A stretch of DNA of 64,000 nucleotides from JBEVJK01 sp040510195 (GTDB lineage Bacteria; Pseudomonadota; Alphaproteobacteria; Rhizobiales; Rhizobiaceae), in NCBI GenBank assembly GCA_040510195.1, contig JBEVJK010000086.1, positions 17,669 to 81,668 on the forward strand, given 5' to 3'. Below, piece after piece: positions 25,694-34,574 of this stretch. Positions within the stretch are counted from its first letter, which is position 1; every line of letters begins with the position of its first letter. The translations under genes were made by a program, and so were the position numbers. The notes under the pieces are model-generated. The model was not told where the DNA came from. It saw nothing but the letters and a program-made list of their open reading frames with translations, and searched no databases.

Positions 25694-26866
25694 GTGTCCA
25701 TCCGTCGTCTCGTCCGCAGTGCGTCCTGGCTGGCCGGCCTGCTGTTGTTGCTGGCGGGCACTCTGCAGCCGGCCTGCGCGCAGCTCTTCGAGACCAAGGC
25801 CACCCAGGCCTACATGATCGACGCCGAGACCGGCACGATCCTCTTTTCCAAGGACCCGGACAAGCCGATCCCGCCCGCATCGCTCGCCAAGCTGATGACC
25901 ATGGAGGTGGTGTTCAACGCCATCAAGGCGGGGCGGTTGACGCTCAACGACACGTTCCAGGTGAGCGAGAACGCCTGGCGGACGGGCGGCGCGATGTCCG
26001 GCGGCTCGACCATGTTCGCAGAGCTCAAATCGACGATCCGGCTCGAGGACCTGATCCAGGGCGTCATCGTCCAGTCGGCCAATGACGGCTGCATCATCAT
26101 CGCCGAGGGCATGGCCGGTTCGGAACAGAACTTCGCCCAGCTGATGACGGAGCGCGCCCGGGCGCTGGGGCTCGAGACCTCGGTTTTCAAGAATTCGACG
26201 GGGCTGCCGGCCGCGGGCCAGGTGGTGACCGTGCGCGAGCTGACCGAGCTCGCCCTCCACATTTGGAAGACCTATCCCGACTTCTACCGCTTCTACTCGC
26301 AGCCGGCCTTTACCTGGAACAAGATCATCCAGCGCAACCGCAATCCGCTGCTTGCCATGAACATCGGCGCCGATGGCATGAAGACGGGCTTCACCGAAGA
26401 ATCCGGCTTCGCGATCGTCGGTTCGGTCAGCCGCGACGGCAAGCGGCTGTTTGCCGCCATGAGCGGGATGAAGACGGACAAGGAGCGTGCCGAGGAGGCC
26501 CGCAAGCTGCTGGAATGGGGCATGCGCGCCTTCCAGCGCACCGAGCTTTTCGCTCCCGGCGAGCGCGTAGGGGCCGCGCAGGTCTATGGCGGCGAGGCCT
26601 CCAGCGTGCCGCTCAGGGCCGACGGCCCGGTGGCCATTTTCGTGCCGATCACCAACAAGGAGCGGCTGATCGCCCGCATCGTCTACGAGGGGCCGCTCGT
26701 GGCTCCGGTGGAGGCGGGAACACGGGTCGGCAGCCTGAAGGTCTGGATCGGCGACACGCTCAGCCAGGAAACCCCCCTCTACGCCGCCGACAACGTGCCG
26801 GTCGGCCCGCTCCACCGCCGCGCCATGGACGCCGTCGGCGAGCTGTTGATCGGCTGGCTGCGCTGA
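25694..26866 (+). CDS. D-alanyl-D-alanine carboxypeptidase (low-molecular-weight PBP, DacA/DacF type)
   Basis: 390 residues with an N-terminal signal peptide ending around ACAQ. It trims the terminal D-Ala from peptidoglycan stems in the periplasm. The active-site triads are complete: PPASLAKLMT (SxxK), QSANDG (SxN) and GMKTGFTEESG (KTG). A C-terminal PBP5-like beta domain follows from about 290 and ends with a short amphipathic helix (GELLIGWLR) for membrane attachment. The start is probably GTG 25694; an in-frame TTG at 25607 would place about 29 residues before the signal peptide. Confidence 0.9.
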   Translation: MSIRRLVRSASWLAGLLLLLAGTLQPACAQLFETKATQAYMIDAETGTILFSKDPDKPIPPASLAKLMTMEVVFNAIKAGRLTLNDTFQVSENAWRTGGAMSGGSTMFAELKSTIRLEDLIQGVIVQSANDGCIIIAEGMAGSEQNFAQLMTERARALGLETSVFKNSTGLPAAGQVVTVRELTELALHIWKTYPDFYRFYSQPAFTWNKIIQRNRNPLLAMNIGADGMKTGFTEESGFAIVGSVSRDGKRLFAAMSGMKTDKERAEEARKLLEWGMRAFQRTELFAPGERVGAAQVYGGEASSVPLRADGPVAIFVPITNKERLIARIVYEGPLVAPVEAGTRVGSLKVWIGDTLSQETPLYAADNVPVGPLHRRAMDAVGELLIGWLR

Positions 26867-26944
26867 GCATGCCCATCTGAGGTTGCGCCTCGGCGAGCGA
26901 ACCCATAAGACAAGGGCAGGCGGCCAACCAATCAAGAGCGGGTC

Positions 26945-27610
26945 TTGACGCGCGGATTCTTCATCAGCTTCGAGGGTGGCGAAGGGGCAGGCAAGTCGAC
27001 GCAGATCGCCCGCCTCGCCACCAGGCTCAGGGGCCGCGACTTCGACGTTCTGGTCACCCGCGAGCCGGGCGGCTCGCCGGGCGCCGAAGCCATCCGGCAT
27101 GTGCTCTTGTCCGGCGCGGCCGAGCCGTTCGGGCCGGCGATGGAGGCTCTGCTGTTCGCCGCCGCCCGCTCGGATCACGTCGAGCAGGTGATCCGCCCGG
27201 CGGTCGAAGCCGGGGCGATCGTGCTCAGCGACCGCTTCCTCGATTCTTCGCGCGTCTACCAGGGTGTCACCGGCGGCCTCGATCCGCGCTTCATGGCGGC
27301 GCTGGAACGCGTGGCCGTCAACGGCATGGTCCCCGACCTGACGCTGATCCTCGATCTCGATCCGGCAGAGGGGCTGGCGCGGGCGGCTGCCCGGCGCGGC
27401 AGCGGCGCTGCGGATCGCTTCGAGCGCGAGACGCTGGCCATCCACCAACGTCGCCGCGAGGCTTTCCTGGCCATCGCGCGCGCCGAGCCCGAGCGCTGCG
27501 TGGTGATCGACGCCTCGGCGAGCCCGGCTGCCGTGGAGAATGCCGTGGCCCGCGCTGCGCTCGATGCGCTCGACCGCGCCGACGTGCTGCCGAGCGTCGT
27601 CGCGCCATGA
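26945..27610 (+). CDS. tmk: Thymidylate kinase
   Basis: A 221-residue enzyme that phosphorylates dTMP to dTDP. FEGGEGAGKST (residues 9-19) is the P-loop, TREPGG and LSDRFLDSSRVYQG the DR-type substrate motifs, and AARRGSGAADRFERE the lid. The start is a TTG at 26945 (TTGACGCGC) after AAGAGCGGG; no in-frame ATG gives a complete N-terminus. It overlaps holB by four bases (ATGA). Confidence 0.93.
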   Translation: MTRGFFISFEGGEGAGKSTQIARLATRLRGRDFDVLVTREPGGSPGAEAIRHVLLSGAAEPFGPAMEALLFAAARSDHVEQVIRPAVEAGAIVLSDRFLDSSRVYQGVTGGLDPRFMAALERVAVNGMVPDLTLILDLDPAEGLARAAARRGSGAADRFERETLAIHQRRREAFLAIARAEPERCVVIDASASPAAVENAVARAALDALDRADVLPSVVAP

Positions 27611-28656
27611 TCCTGGAACGCCTGGCCCCCGAGCAATACGACACCATCGAGAACGTGCCCGAACCGGCGGAGCAGCCCCTCCTGGTCGGCCACGAGCACC
27701 AGCGGGCTGCGCTCGCTGCCGCCTACCGGACCGGCAAGCTGCCGCATGCCCTGTTGTTTGCCGGGCCGCAGGGCATCGGCAAGGCGACGCTGGCTTACCA
27801 TCTGGCCCGCCACCTCCTCGCCCATCCTGATCCCGCGGCAGCGCCCCAGAAGCTGTCCGATGCCGAGCCGGACACCGCGCTTTTCCGCCAGGTGGCGAGC
27901 GGCGCCCATCCCGCGGTCCTGCACCTGACCAGGCCGGTCAACGACAAGGGCAAGGGCTTCAAGTCGGTGATCACCGTCGACGAGATCCGCAGGGTCTCCC
28001 GCTTGCTGGCCATGACGGCGCATGACGGCGGCCACCGCATCGTCATCGTCGACCCGGCCGACGACATGAACGCCAATGCCGCCAACGCCCTCCTCAAGAA
28101 CCTCGAGGAGCCGCCGCGCCGCACCCTTTTCGTGCTGGTCAGCCATTCCCCCGGCCGCCTCCTGCCGACCATCCGCTCCCGCTGCCAGGTCATGCTGTTC
28201 CACCCGCTTTCGCCCGACGAGCTGGCAGCGGCGGTGGCCGGCGCCGGCGTGCCCATCCCGGCTGCCACGGCCGCAGCCGTCGCGGAGCGGGCCGCCGGCA
28301 GCCCCCGCGAGGCGATCCTGCTCACCCACTATGGCGGGCTCGAGATTTCGAAGGCGCTCGATGCCCTGGTCGGCGGCGAGCGGATCAACCTCGCCAAGGC
28401 GCACCGGTTGGCCGACGCCGTGGGAGCGCGCGACCATGCCATCCAATTCGAGATCTTCAACCGTTACGTGCAGGACGTCATTTCCCGGGCCGCCGGAGAG
28501 GCTGCGCGCAACGGCGACGGTTGGCGAGCGAACCGGCTGGCCGAAGTGTGGCAGGCGACGCTTGCGGCGACCGACGATGCGCTCACCTATAACCTCGACC
28601 GCAAGCAGCACGTTCTGGGCATCGTCCACACGCTGCACGCCGCAATGCGGACCTAG
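27607..28656 (+). CDS. holB: DNA polymerase III delta-prime subunit
   Basis: 349 residues. GPQGIGKAT (53-61) is the P-loop-like motif, NALLKNLEEPPRRTLFVLVSH the Walker B/SRC approach, and IRSRCQVMLFHPLS contains the SRC motif, as in clamp-loader subunits. The zinc-binding cysteines seen in E. coli delta-prime are not apparent. Coupled to tmk by ATGA overlap. In many rhizobia metG and tatD follow; here a SpoU-type methyltransferase does. Confidence 0.9.
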   Translation: MILERLAPEQYDTIENVPEPAEQPLLVGHEHQRAALAAAYRTGKLPHALLFAGPQGIGKATLAYHLARHLLAHPDPAAAPQKLSDAEPDTALFRQVASGAHPAVLHLTRPVNDKGKGFKSVITVDEIRRVSRLLAMTAHDGGHRIVIVDPADDMNANAANALLKNLEEPPRRTLFVLVSHSPGRLLPTIRSRCQVMLFHPLSPDELAAAVAGAGVPIPAATAAAVAERAAGSPREAILLTHYGGLEISKALDALVGGERINLAKAHRLADAVGARDHAIQFEIFNRYVQDVISRAAGEAARNGDGWRANRLAEVWQATLAATDDALTYNLDRKQHVLGIVHTLHAAMRT

Positions 28657-28686
28657 GGGCGTCCGCCGCGGTCAGGAGGGACGTCC

Positions 28687-29496
28687 ATGCAGCCGATCCG
28701 CATCGTCGACGCCGATGACCCTCGCATCGCCGCCTATCGTGAGCTACGCGAGCGCGACCTGGTCGGTCGCCAGGGCCGCTTCGTCGCCGAGGGCAAAGTG
28801 GTGCTCGACATCCTGCTTCGCGGCAGCCGCTTCGTGCCGGAGTCGGTGCTGGTGCTGGAGAGCCGGTTGCCGGGCCTCGCCGACATCCTCGGGCGTGCGC
28901 CGGCCGAGCTGCCGGTCTATGTCGCGGACACCGCCCTGCTGCAGGCGGTCGCCGGCTTCCATGTGCATCGCGGCATCCTGGCGATCGGCAGGAGCCCTGC
29001 GCCGGAGACGGTCGACGGGGCGCTCTCCGCCTTGCCGCAGCGGGCCATTGTGCTGGCGCTGGTCGGCATCTCCAATCACGACAACATGGGCGGCCTGTTC
29101 CGCAACGCCGCGGCCTTCGGCGCCGGCGCCGTGCTGCTTGACGGCACGTGCTGCGATCCGCTCTATCGCAAGGCGATCCGCGTTTCGGTCGGCGCGGTCC
29201 TCACCATGCCCTTCGCGGCGGCCGCCGACGTCGATGCGCTCGGCGCCGCGCTCGCCCGCCACGGCTTTTCGGGCCTGGCCTTGTCGCCGAGCGGCACCGT
29301 CGACATCCGCGACGTCGACCGATGCGACCGCATGGCGCTCTATCTGGGAACCGAGGGAACCGGCCTGCCGGCCTCCGTGCTTGCGACCATGACGACGGCC
29401 AGGATCGCCATGCGTCCCGGCTTCGACAGCCTCAATGTCGCAACGGCCTCGGCGATCGCCCTGCATCGTCTGCACGAGGGCATGGATCTGGTCTAG
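28687..29496 (+). CDS. TrmH/SpoU-family RNA methyltransferase
   Basis: 269 residues: an N-terminal L30-like substrate-binding part (GRFVAEGKVVLDILLRGSRF) and a C-terminal SPOUT knot. The three motifs are clear: NHDNMGGLFRNAAAFGA, LYLGTEGTGLP and MRPGFDSLNVATASAIAL. It 2'-O-methylates a ribose in rRNA or tRNA; the exact nucleotide cannot be told. Its stop overlaps the stop of the convergent gene (CTAG). Confidence 0.9.
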   Translation: MQPIRIVDADDPRIAAYRELRERDLVGRQGRFVAEGKVVLDILLRGSRFVPESVLVLESRLPGLADILGRAPAELPVYVADTALLQAVAGFHVHRGILAIGRSPAPETVDGALSALPQRAIVLALVGISNHDNMGGLFRNAAAFGAGAVLLDGTCCDPLYRKAIRVSVGAVLTMPFAAAADVDALGAALARHGFSGLALSPSGTVDIRDVDRCDRMALYLGTEGTGLPASVLATMTTARIAMRPGFDSLNVATASAIALHRLHEGMDLV

Positions 29497-30626
29497 CGGC
29501 GCCCGGCCGCCTTCTGCAAGGCCCGGACGCGGTCGGCGAGGCTCTGGCCGGCCTGCTCGACCGACCCGAAGCCACCGGCCGCCGGCTTGGAGAGCGCCTT
29601 GTCGACCGGCGAATCCGGTCCTTCCAGCATCGCCGTCAGCGACACCATCTCGGCGGCGAGCTTCTGGATCTGCTCGCGCAGCGCGGCATCGGCGGCCGGT
29701 CCGCCGACCCCATTGGCATCGCCGGAGACCGGTTCGTTGCGGGCCGCGGCCCTGAGCCTCTTGTTCTCGCGGGTGATCGTGGTGAGGCGGCTTTCCAGCC
29801 GGTCGCGCTCTGCGGCCAACCTCTCCAGCGCGCCCCCGACCTCGCCGTCCGCCCGCTGCACCAGCTCGTCCGGACTGGCGCCCGCAAGCCGCGCCTCGCC
29901 CGTCGGCCCATCCGGCGCCGCAGTCGGGGGAGCAGCCGCTTCCGCCGCCTCCAAACGCTTCCTCAAATCCGCCGAGCGCATGCGCTCGACGGTCAGGGAT
30001 TCTTCGATGGCGTCCTTCTCGGCCATGACGTCGACCACTCGGCGCTCCACCTCCCGGTGCTCGCTGCGCAGCCGCGACAGGTCGGTCGAAAGCCGCTCGA
30101 TCTCGGAATCGCGGCCGGCCAGCTCGATCTTCCGGCTCGACGAGGCGAAGCTCGCCTCTTCGAGGTCCTGATCCAGCCGATCGAGCTCGTTGGCCCGCTG
30201 CTCTCCGGCCGCCTCGGCCGCAGCCAGCCGCTGAGACAAGGCTTCGATCTGCTCGTCGCGCGACCTGAGCGCGCGCTCCAGCTCGGGCACCCTGCCCTCG
30301 AAGCCGGCGAGCGCGCTGGTCTGCGCCGCCGAGTGGCCGTTGATGCGCTGCACCTCCTCGCGCAGGCGGCTGAGCTCGACGGCCTGGGTGGTCAGCTTCT
30401 CCTTGAGCGCCTTGGCGTCGACCTCCAGGCGGCGGATCGTCATCGCGCCTTCGGCGCGCGCCCGGTCGGCCTCGGCCTGCATCTCATTGAGGCTGAGCGG
30501 CAGCGAGGCCTCGAGCCGCCGCCGCGTCAGCCTGACGGCGCGCCTCCACAACGGCGGCGCCACCGCGAGCGCGATCAGCGTCGCCGCCAGGAAACCCAGG
30601 ATGAAGAACAGGATGGACTGTACCAC
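29493..30626 (-). CDS. Membrane-anchored coiled-coil protein of unknown function
   Basis: 377 residues. One N-terminal membrane segment (ILFFILGFLAATLIALAVAPPLW) is followed by a long coiled coil rich in Glu, Arg, Ala and Leu (about 45-220), an Ala/Pro linker, a second coiled-coil stretch (about 260-300) and a C-terminal helix. The start is GTG 30626. Topology suggests a cytoplasmic coiled coil tethered to the inner membrane, as in envelope or division scaffolds. Convergent with the methyltransferase and co-directional with eipA upstream. Confidence 0.7.
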   Translation of the reverse strand: MVQSILFFILGFLAATLIALAVAPPLWRRAVRLTRRRLEASLPLSLNEMQAEADRARAEGAMTIRRLEVDAKALKEKLTTQAVELSRLREEVQRINGHSAAQTSALAGFEGRVPELERALRSRDEQIEALSQRLAAAEAAGEQRANELDRLDQDLEEASFASSSRKIELAGRDSEIERLSTDLSRLRSEHREVERRVVDVMAEKDAIEESLTVERMRSADLRKRLEAAEAAAPPTAAPDGPTGEARLAGASPDELVQRADGEVGGALERLAAERDRLESRLTTITRENKRLRAAARNEPVSGDANGVGGPAADAALREQIQKLAAEMVSLTAMLEGPDSPVDKALSKPAAGGFGSVEQAGQSLADRVRALQKAAGRR

Positions 30627-30758
30627 GCGTGACCCCCGCGCTCGGACGTCGCCGCGCCCGCCAGGCGGCGGGCCGACGTTTCGGGATTGCCCGCCGACCC
30701 TGGCGATGTCAAGGCGCAGCCGTCCGCGCCGCAGCTGCGGCGCGATCGGTGGAAGACC

Positions 30759-31343
30759 TCAGAACGGGTTCCAGGTCGGCGCCTCGGTCAGCTTGAGATA
30801 GCCGACATTGACGCCCAGCCTTGCGCCCACCCCGGTGCGGATCGGCACCAGGAGCACATTGCCGTTCTTCATCACGTTGAAGCCGAGCCCTGCCACCACA
30901 TAGGCGGAGCCGGCGACGCCGACGAAGCGACGGTAAAGGCTGTTCGTGTCGTCGAGGTTGTAGACAAGCATCATCGAGCGCGAGCCCTCGCCGCCGAAGT
31001 CCCAGCCGAGCGAAGGCCCTTGCCAGTAGACTTTGTGGTCGCCGGCATTCTTGGTGAACAGCGTGCCCTCGCCATAGGTCAGGCCGCCGACGAGGGCGCC
31101 CGAGCCTTCCTCGCCGAGCACGTAGCCGTTGGGCAGGCCGTAGGAGGCGAAGGCCTTCTCGACCAGCGTCGCCAGCCCACCGGACGTGGCGCCGAAGAAG
31201 GTATGACCGGCATCGACGATCTCTTGCGCAGAATACTGCTCGGCGCGCGAGGCGGTCGACGAGAAGGCGAGCATGACAAAGGCGGCGAACAGCAGCGCCG
31301 CGCGAGCCCGGAGAGCGCTCCGGTCGATCAGTCTGGGGAACAT
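30759..31343 (-). CDS. eipA: DUF1134 periplasmic protein EipA (envelope integrity protein A)
   Basis: A 194-residue exported protein: signal peptide of about 34 residues (ending STASRAE), then the DUF1134 domain with the hallmark FFGATSGGLATLVEKAF, GLPNGYVLGEEGSGALVGGLTYGEGTL and WDFGGEGSR segments. In Brucella eipA is adjacent to chpT and ctrA and is needed for envelope integrity; the same neighbourhood here supports the name. Its 331-base upstream gap is shared with the divergent chpT. Confidence 0.88.
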   Translation of the reverse strand: MFPRLIDRSALRARAALLFAAFVMLAFSSTASRAEQYSAQEIVDAGHTFFGATSGGLATLVEKAFASYGLPNGYVLGEEGSGALVGGLTYGEGTLFTKNAGDHKVYWQGPSLGWDFGGEGSRSMMLVYNLDDTNSLYRRFVGVAGSAYVVAGLGFNVMKNGNVLLVPIRTGVGARLGVNVGYLKLTEAPTWNPF

Positions 31344-31674
31344 GCTTCCAAATCTCCGTCCGGGAGCAGCTCCGAGAGCACGCCTCCCCCGGTTCGCGGC
31401 TCTTGGCGGCCGCGTGATTCGGGGTCGTGGCGAAGCTTAGGCGCATATTCCTTTGCCAACCCTTAAGCCCTTGAGGGCGCGGACGCGGCGCCGGGGGTGG
31501 CTCTCGCCTCGTTTCGCCGATACGCTGCGGCGTCGTCCGCCATGCGGGCGCAGCATTTCGCCTGGCGCTTCCTTGATGCCCGAACTGGCCCTGTGTACCA
31601 ATCTGTGAAGGAGCGCAGGAAGTGATTCGCCGGGCCCGAGCGACCGGTTCCGATGAGTGTGCGAGACCAGAGAT
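31344..31674. other. Divergent eipA-chpT intergenic region
   Basis: 331 bases without a gene. It contains two GANTC sites (31416-31420, 31624-31628), targets of the CcrM cell-cycle methylase, and a TTAAGCCCTTGAGG stretch near 31460, but I find no complete TTAA-N7-TTAA CtrA box. Promoters for eipA and chpT must lie here; I cannot place them with confidence. Confidence 0.5.
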
Positions 31675-32310
31675 ATGACGATGGCCGATCTTTTCACCCT
31701 TTCTGCACCGGACCTGGCCGCGCTCCTTTGCAGCCGCGTCTGCCACGACATCATCTCGCCCGTCGGCGCCATCAACAACGGGCTTGAGCTGCTCGACGAG
31801 GGCGGCGCCGATGCCGACGCCATGAACCTCATCCGCATCAGCGCCCGCAACGCCTCGGCCCGCCTGCAATTCGCCCGGCTGGCCTTCGGCGCTGCCGGTT
31901 CTGCCGGCATGCTGATCGACACCGGCGATGCCGAGGGCGTCGCCATCGCTTTCCTGAAGAACGAGAAGCCCGAGCTGGTCTGGAACGGCAAGCGTGCGCT
32001 GCTGCCCAAGAACAAGGTCAAGCTGCTGCTCAACCTGATCCTGATCGCCAACGCCGCCATCCCGCGCGGCGGCAAGATCACCGTGGCGCTCGACGACGTC
32101 GAGACCGAGCCCCGCTTCACGCTTTCGGCCAGCGGTCCGATGGTCCGGGTGCCGCCGAAATTCCTCGAGATGCACTCCGGCCACAAGCCGGAAGAGCCGA
32201 TCGACGCGCACGCCGTGCAGCCCTACTACACGCTGCTGCTGGCCCGCGAGGCGAAGATGACGATCACTATCCGTGCCACCGCCGACGAGATCGTGCTGAC
32301 CGCCGCCTGA
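31675..32310 (+). CDS. chpT: Histidine phosphotransferase ChpT
   Basis: A 211-residue DHp/degenerate-CA protein that passes phosphate from CckA to CtrA and CpdR. LLCSRVCHDIISPVGAINNGLELL is the phosphorylated-His helix (His in CHDI), and the second half has the ATPase-like fold without the ATP-binding G boxes, as expected. ATG 31675 was chosen; 31681 is also possible. A single-domain response regulator and ctrA follow, and eipA is divergent, the same group seen in Brucella. Confidence 0.9.
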   Translation: MTMADLFTLSAPDLAALLCSRVCHDIISPVGAINNGLELLDEGGADADAMNLIRISARNASARLQFARLAFGAAGSAGMLIDTGDAEGVAIAFLKNEKPELVWNGKRALLPKNKVKLLLNLILIANAAIPRGGKITVALDDVETEPRFTLSASGPMVRVPPKFLEMHSGHKPEEPIDAHAVQPYYTLLLAREAKMTITIRATADEIVLTAA

Positions 32311-32454
32311 CGCCGCAACAGCCGCGCCGAACCGCTTTTCGGCACCGTAGGAAAAAATTTACGCAACGGATTCGCGGCTTCTTTACAGCCCCGCGCTAGG
32401 CTTCTCGCCGGTCGCGGAAACTGCCGGGGCCGGCATGAGGAACGGGGGGTCCGG

Positions 32455-32823
32455 ATGATGAAGCGCTGCTTGTTCGTCGACGATTCGAGCGTCATTCGCA
32501 AAGTCGCCAAACGAATTCTCGCCGGACCCGAGCTCACCGTCATCGAGGCTGCGAGCGGTTTCGACGCGCTCGACCTCTGCTTGGACGACATGCCGGACAT
32601 CATCGTCGTGGACGGCTCGCTCCACGACATGTCCGCAGTCGAGTTCATCCGTCGCGTCAGGGCGATCGAAGCACCCGTGCGGCCGCAGATCGCGATCTGC
32701 CTGACCGAGGTGGACATCGCCGCCATCATGCGCGCCAAGCGCGCCGGCGCCCAGGGCTACCTGCTGAAGCCGTTCAACCGCCCGCAACTCCTGGAGCGCT
32801 TCCGGAGCCTGCAGGCCGCCTGA
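32455..32823 (+). CDS. Single-domain response regulator (CheY/CpdR-like receiver)
   Basis: A 122-residue receiver without an output domain. The acidic pair is Asp9/Asp10, phosphoacceptor Asp53, switch Thr84 and Lys105 (LLKPFN). It sits between chpT and ctrA, so ChpT could phosphorylate it. By sequence it is not evidently DivK or CpdR: the CpdR C-terminal Ala-Ala appears here as QAA. A paralogue of CpdR or an orphan CheY-like regulator is possible. Confidence 0.85.
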   Translation: MMKRCLFVDDSSVIRKVAKRILAGPELTVIEAASGFDALDLCLDDMPDIIVVDGSLHDMSAVEFIRRVRAIEAPVRPQIAICLTEVDIAAIMRAKRAGAQGYLLKPFNRPQLLERFRSLQAA

Positions 32824-32871
32824 CCACCCGCCTTCCGAACCCGGCAGGCCCTTCCACGCAGGAAGAAAAGA

Positions 32872-32895
32872 AAAGGCCCGGTCGACCGGGCCTTT
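32872..32895. terminator. Bidirectional terminator between the response regulator and ctrA
   Basis: A 24-base perfect palindrome (AAAGGCCCGGTC and its complement) lies between the convergent gene ends at 32823 and 32925. The short A and T flanks allow it to stop transcription from either side. Confidence 0.7.
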
Positions 32896-32924
32896 GGCAT
32901 CTGGATAACGCTGCAGCGCCGGGA

Positions 32925-33620
32925 TCAGGCGCTTTCGCGGATGTCCTCGGGCTCGCGCAGCACATAGCCGCGGCCCCAGACCGTCTCGATGTAGTTCTGG
33001 CCACCCGACGCCGCGTCGAGCTTCTTGCGCAGCTTGCAGATAAAGACGTCGATGATCTTCAGCTCCGGTTCGTCCATGCCGCCGTAGAGATGGTTGAGGA
33101 ACATCTCCTTGGTGAGCGTGGTGCCCTTGCGCAGCGAGAGCAGCTCCAGCATCTGGTACTCCTTGCCGGTCAGGTGCACGCGCTGGCCGCCCACCTCGAC
33201 CGTCTTGGCGTCGAGGTTGACGATCAGGTCGCCCGTCGAGATGACCGACTGGGCATGCCCCTTGGAGCGGCGGACTATGGCGTGGATGCGCGCCACGAGC
33301 TCGTCCTTGTGGAATGGCTTGGTCATGTAGTCGTCGGCACCGAAGCCGAGGCCGCGCACCTTGTCCTCGATGCCGGCCATGCCGGAGAGGATGAGGATCG
33401 GCGTCTTGACCTTGGAGAGCCGCAGCGTGCGGAGCACTTCGTAGCCGGACATGTCGGGAAGATTGAGGTCGAGCAGGATGATGTCGTAGTCGTAGAGCTT
33501 GCCGAGGTCGACGCCCTCTTCGCCGAGGTCGGTCGTGTAGACGTTGAAGCTCTCCGACTTCAGCATCAGTTCGATGCTCTGGGCAGTGGCACTGTCGTCT
33601 TCAATCAGCAGAACGCGCAT
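32925..33620 (-). CDS. ctrA: Cell-cycle response regulator CtrA
   Basis: 231 residues. Receiver domain 1-120 with acidic pocket EDD (7-9), phosphoacceptor Asp51 and Lys in MTKPFH. An OmpR/PhoB-type winged helix follows (LTGKEYQMLELLSLRKGTTLTKEMFLNHLYGGMDEPELKIIDVFICKLRKKL), almost identical to CtrA of other alphaproteobacteria. It controls replication, division and motility genes through TTAA-N7-TTAA sites. The C-terminus is Glu-Ser-Ala, whereas the Caulobacter protein ends Ala-Ala, which matters for ClpXP decay. The long upstream region (33621-34067) has several GANTC sites. Confidence 0.97.
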   Translation of the reverse strand: MRVLLIEDDSATAQSIELMLKSESFNVYTTDLGEEGVDLGKLYDYDIILLDLNLPDMSGYEVLRTLRLSKVKTPILILSGMAGIEDKVRGLGFGADDYMTKPFHKDELVARIHAIVRRSKGHAQSVISTGDLIVNLDAKTVEVGGQRVHLTGKEYQMLELLSLRKGTTLTKEMFLNHLYGGMDEPELKIIDVFICKLRKKLDAASGGQNYIETVWGRGYVLREPEDIRESA

Positions 33621-34067
33621 TTCATTCCCCTTTCTGCTACCGGACGACGCTCGCGACTGTCGAAACGGCGCAGTGCTTGCCTGAGTTTCGAGGCTGCCAC
33701 CGAATGGTTAACAAAATCTAATTCCGCTTCGCGAAGCAGTATCAGATCTTTTAGCTTCTGGCTACACCCTCTTGAATCTAATAACGAATCCCACTTTGCC
33801 CTTGGCCTGCGCCATCCCTGCGGGAGGTCGGTCGCAGCGTCTTTCCACACCCGTGGGCGAGGCAGTTATGTACCGGAATTTTTACCCTGCCTTAAGCCCT
33901 TGCCACGTATGATTAACAATGCGCGTAAACGAATGGTTACCGCCGGGGGAGATTCTTAGGAATTTGTTTCCGGTTGGCATTCGGGCGGTTGACATTCCTT
34001 CGCGCTGCCCTCCTTCCAGGAGGACCAGCATGCGGTCGCGTTCGCTCGAGTACTGGAGTTCCGAGTC
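33621..34067. other. ctrA-fliJ divergent control region
   Basis: 447 AT-richer bases without a gene. GANTC sites lie at 33774-33778, 33786-33790 (12 bases apart), 33951-33955 and 34063-34067, matching CcrM-sensitive control of ctrA in relatives. TTAAC half-sites for CtrA occur at 33708-33712 (GGTTAAC) and 33913-33917 (ATTAACAAT), but none forms a perfect TTAA-N7-TTAA. At least two promoters (ctrA leftward, fliJ rightward) are expected here. Confidence 0.6.
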
Positions 34068-34439
34068 ATGAAGTCACGTGAGAACCTCGTTCGGTTGAAG
34101 CAGTTTCAGGTGAACGAGAAACGGCGGCAGCTCGTCCAGCTCGAGATGATGATCGCCGAGTTCGACCGCATGGCGTCCGAACTGGAAGTGCAGATCGCCG
34201 CAGAGGAACGCAAGGCCGGCATCACCGATGTCAACCACTTCGCGTATCCGACCTTCGCCAAGGCGGCACGATTGCGCCGCGACAACCTGAAGAACTCGCA
34301 ATTCGATCTTGCCCAGCAGAAGAGTGCCGCCGAAGCCATACTGTCCGAAGCTGAAGCGGAGCTGTCCAAGGCCGAGATGCTGGAGTCGCGCGACAGCAAG
34401 CTGCGCGAAGGCGACGGCCGCAACGCCATGATCGGCTGA
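34068..34439 (+). CDS. fliJ: FliJ-like flagellar export protein
   Basis: A 123-residue, wholly helical, charged protein (KSRENLVRLKQFQVNEKRRQLVQLEMMIAEFDRMASELEVQI). FliJ proteins are short coiled coils that link the flagellar export ATPase FliI to the export gate and its substrates. The N-terminal LVRLKQFQVNEKRRQLVQLE pattern and its place divergent from ctrA support FliJ. Sequence conservation in FliJ is low, so this is a moderate call. No other flagellar gene is in the window. Confidence 0.65.
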   Translation: MKSRENLVRLKQFQVNEKRRQLVQLEMMIAEFDRMASELEVQIAAEERKAGITDVNHFAYPTFAKAARLRRDNLKNSQFDLAQQKSAAEAILSEAEAELSKAEMLESRDSKLREGDGRNAMIG

Positions 34440-34574
34440 CCGGCCTGGCGAAGCCGCCGCTCCGCCCGCCGAACCGCGCCGCGCATCTGCCATAATTCGC
34501 ACACCTCCAGGCTGCACAAGGCGGCCCTCGCGCAAGCCGCGTGAAACCCAAGCCGCCGACGGAGTAGCACGAGC

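Noticed and set aside
33708..33724. Full CtrA box in the ctrA promoter
   Set aside because: GGTTAAC is a good half-site, but the second half (TAAT) does not match TTAA at the required spacing.
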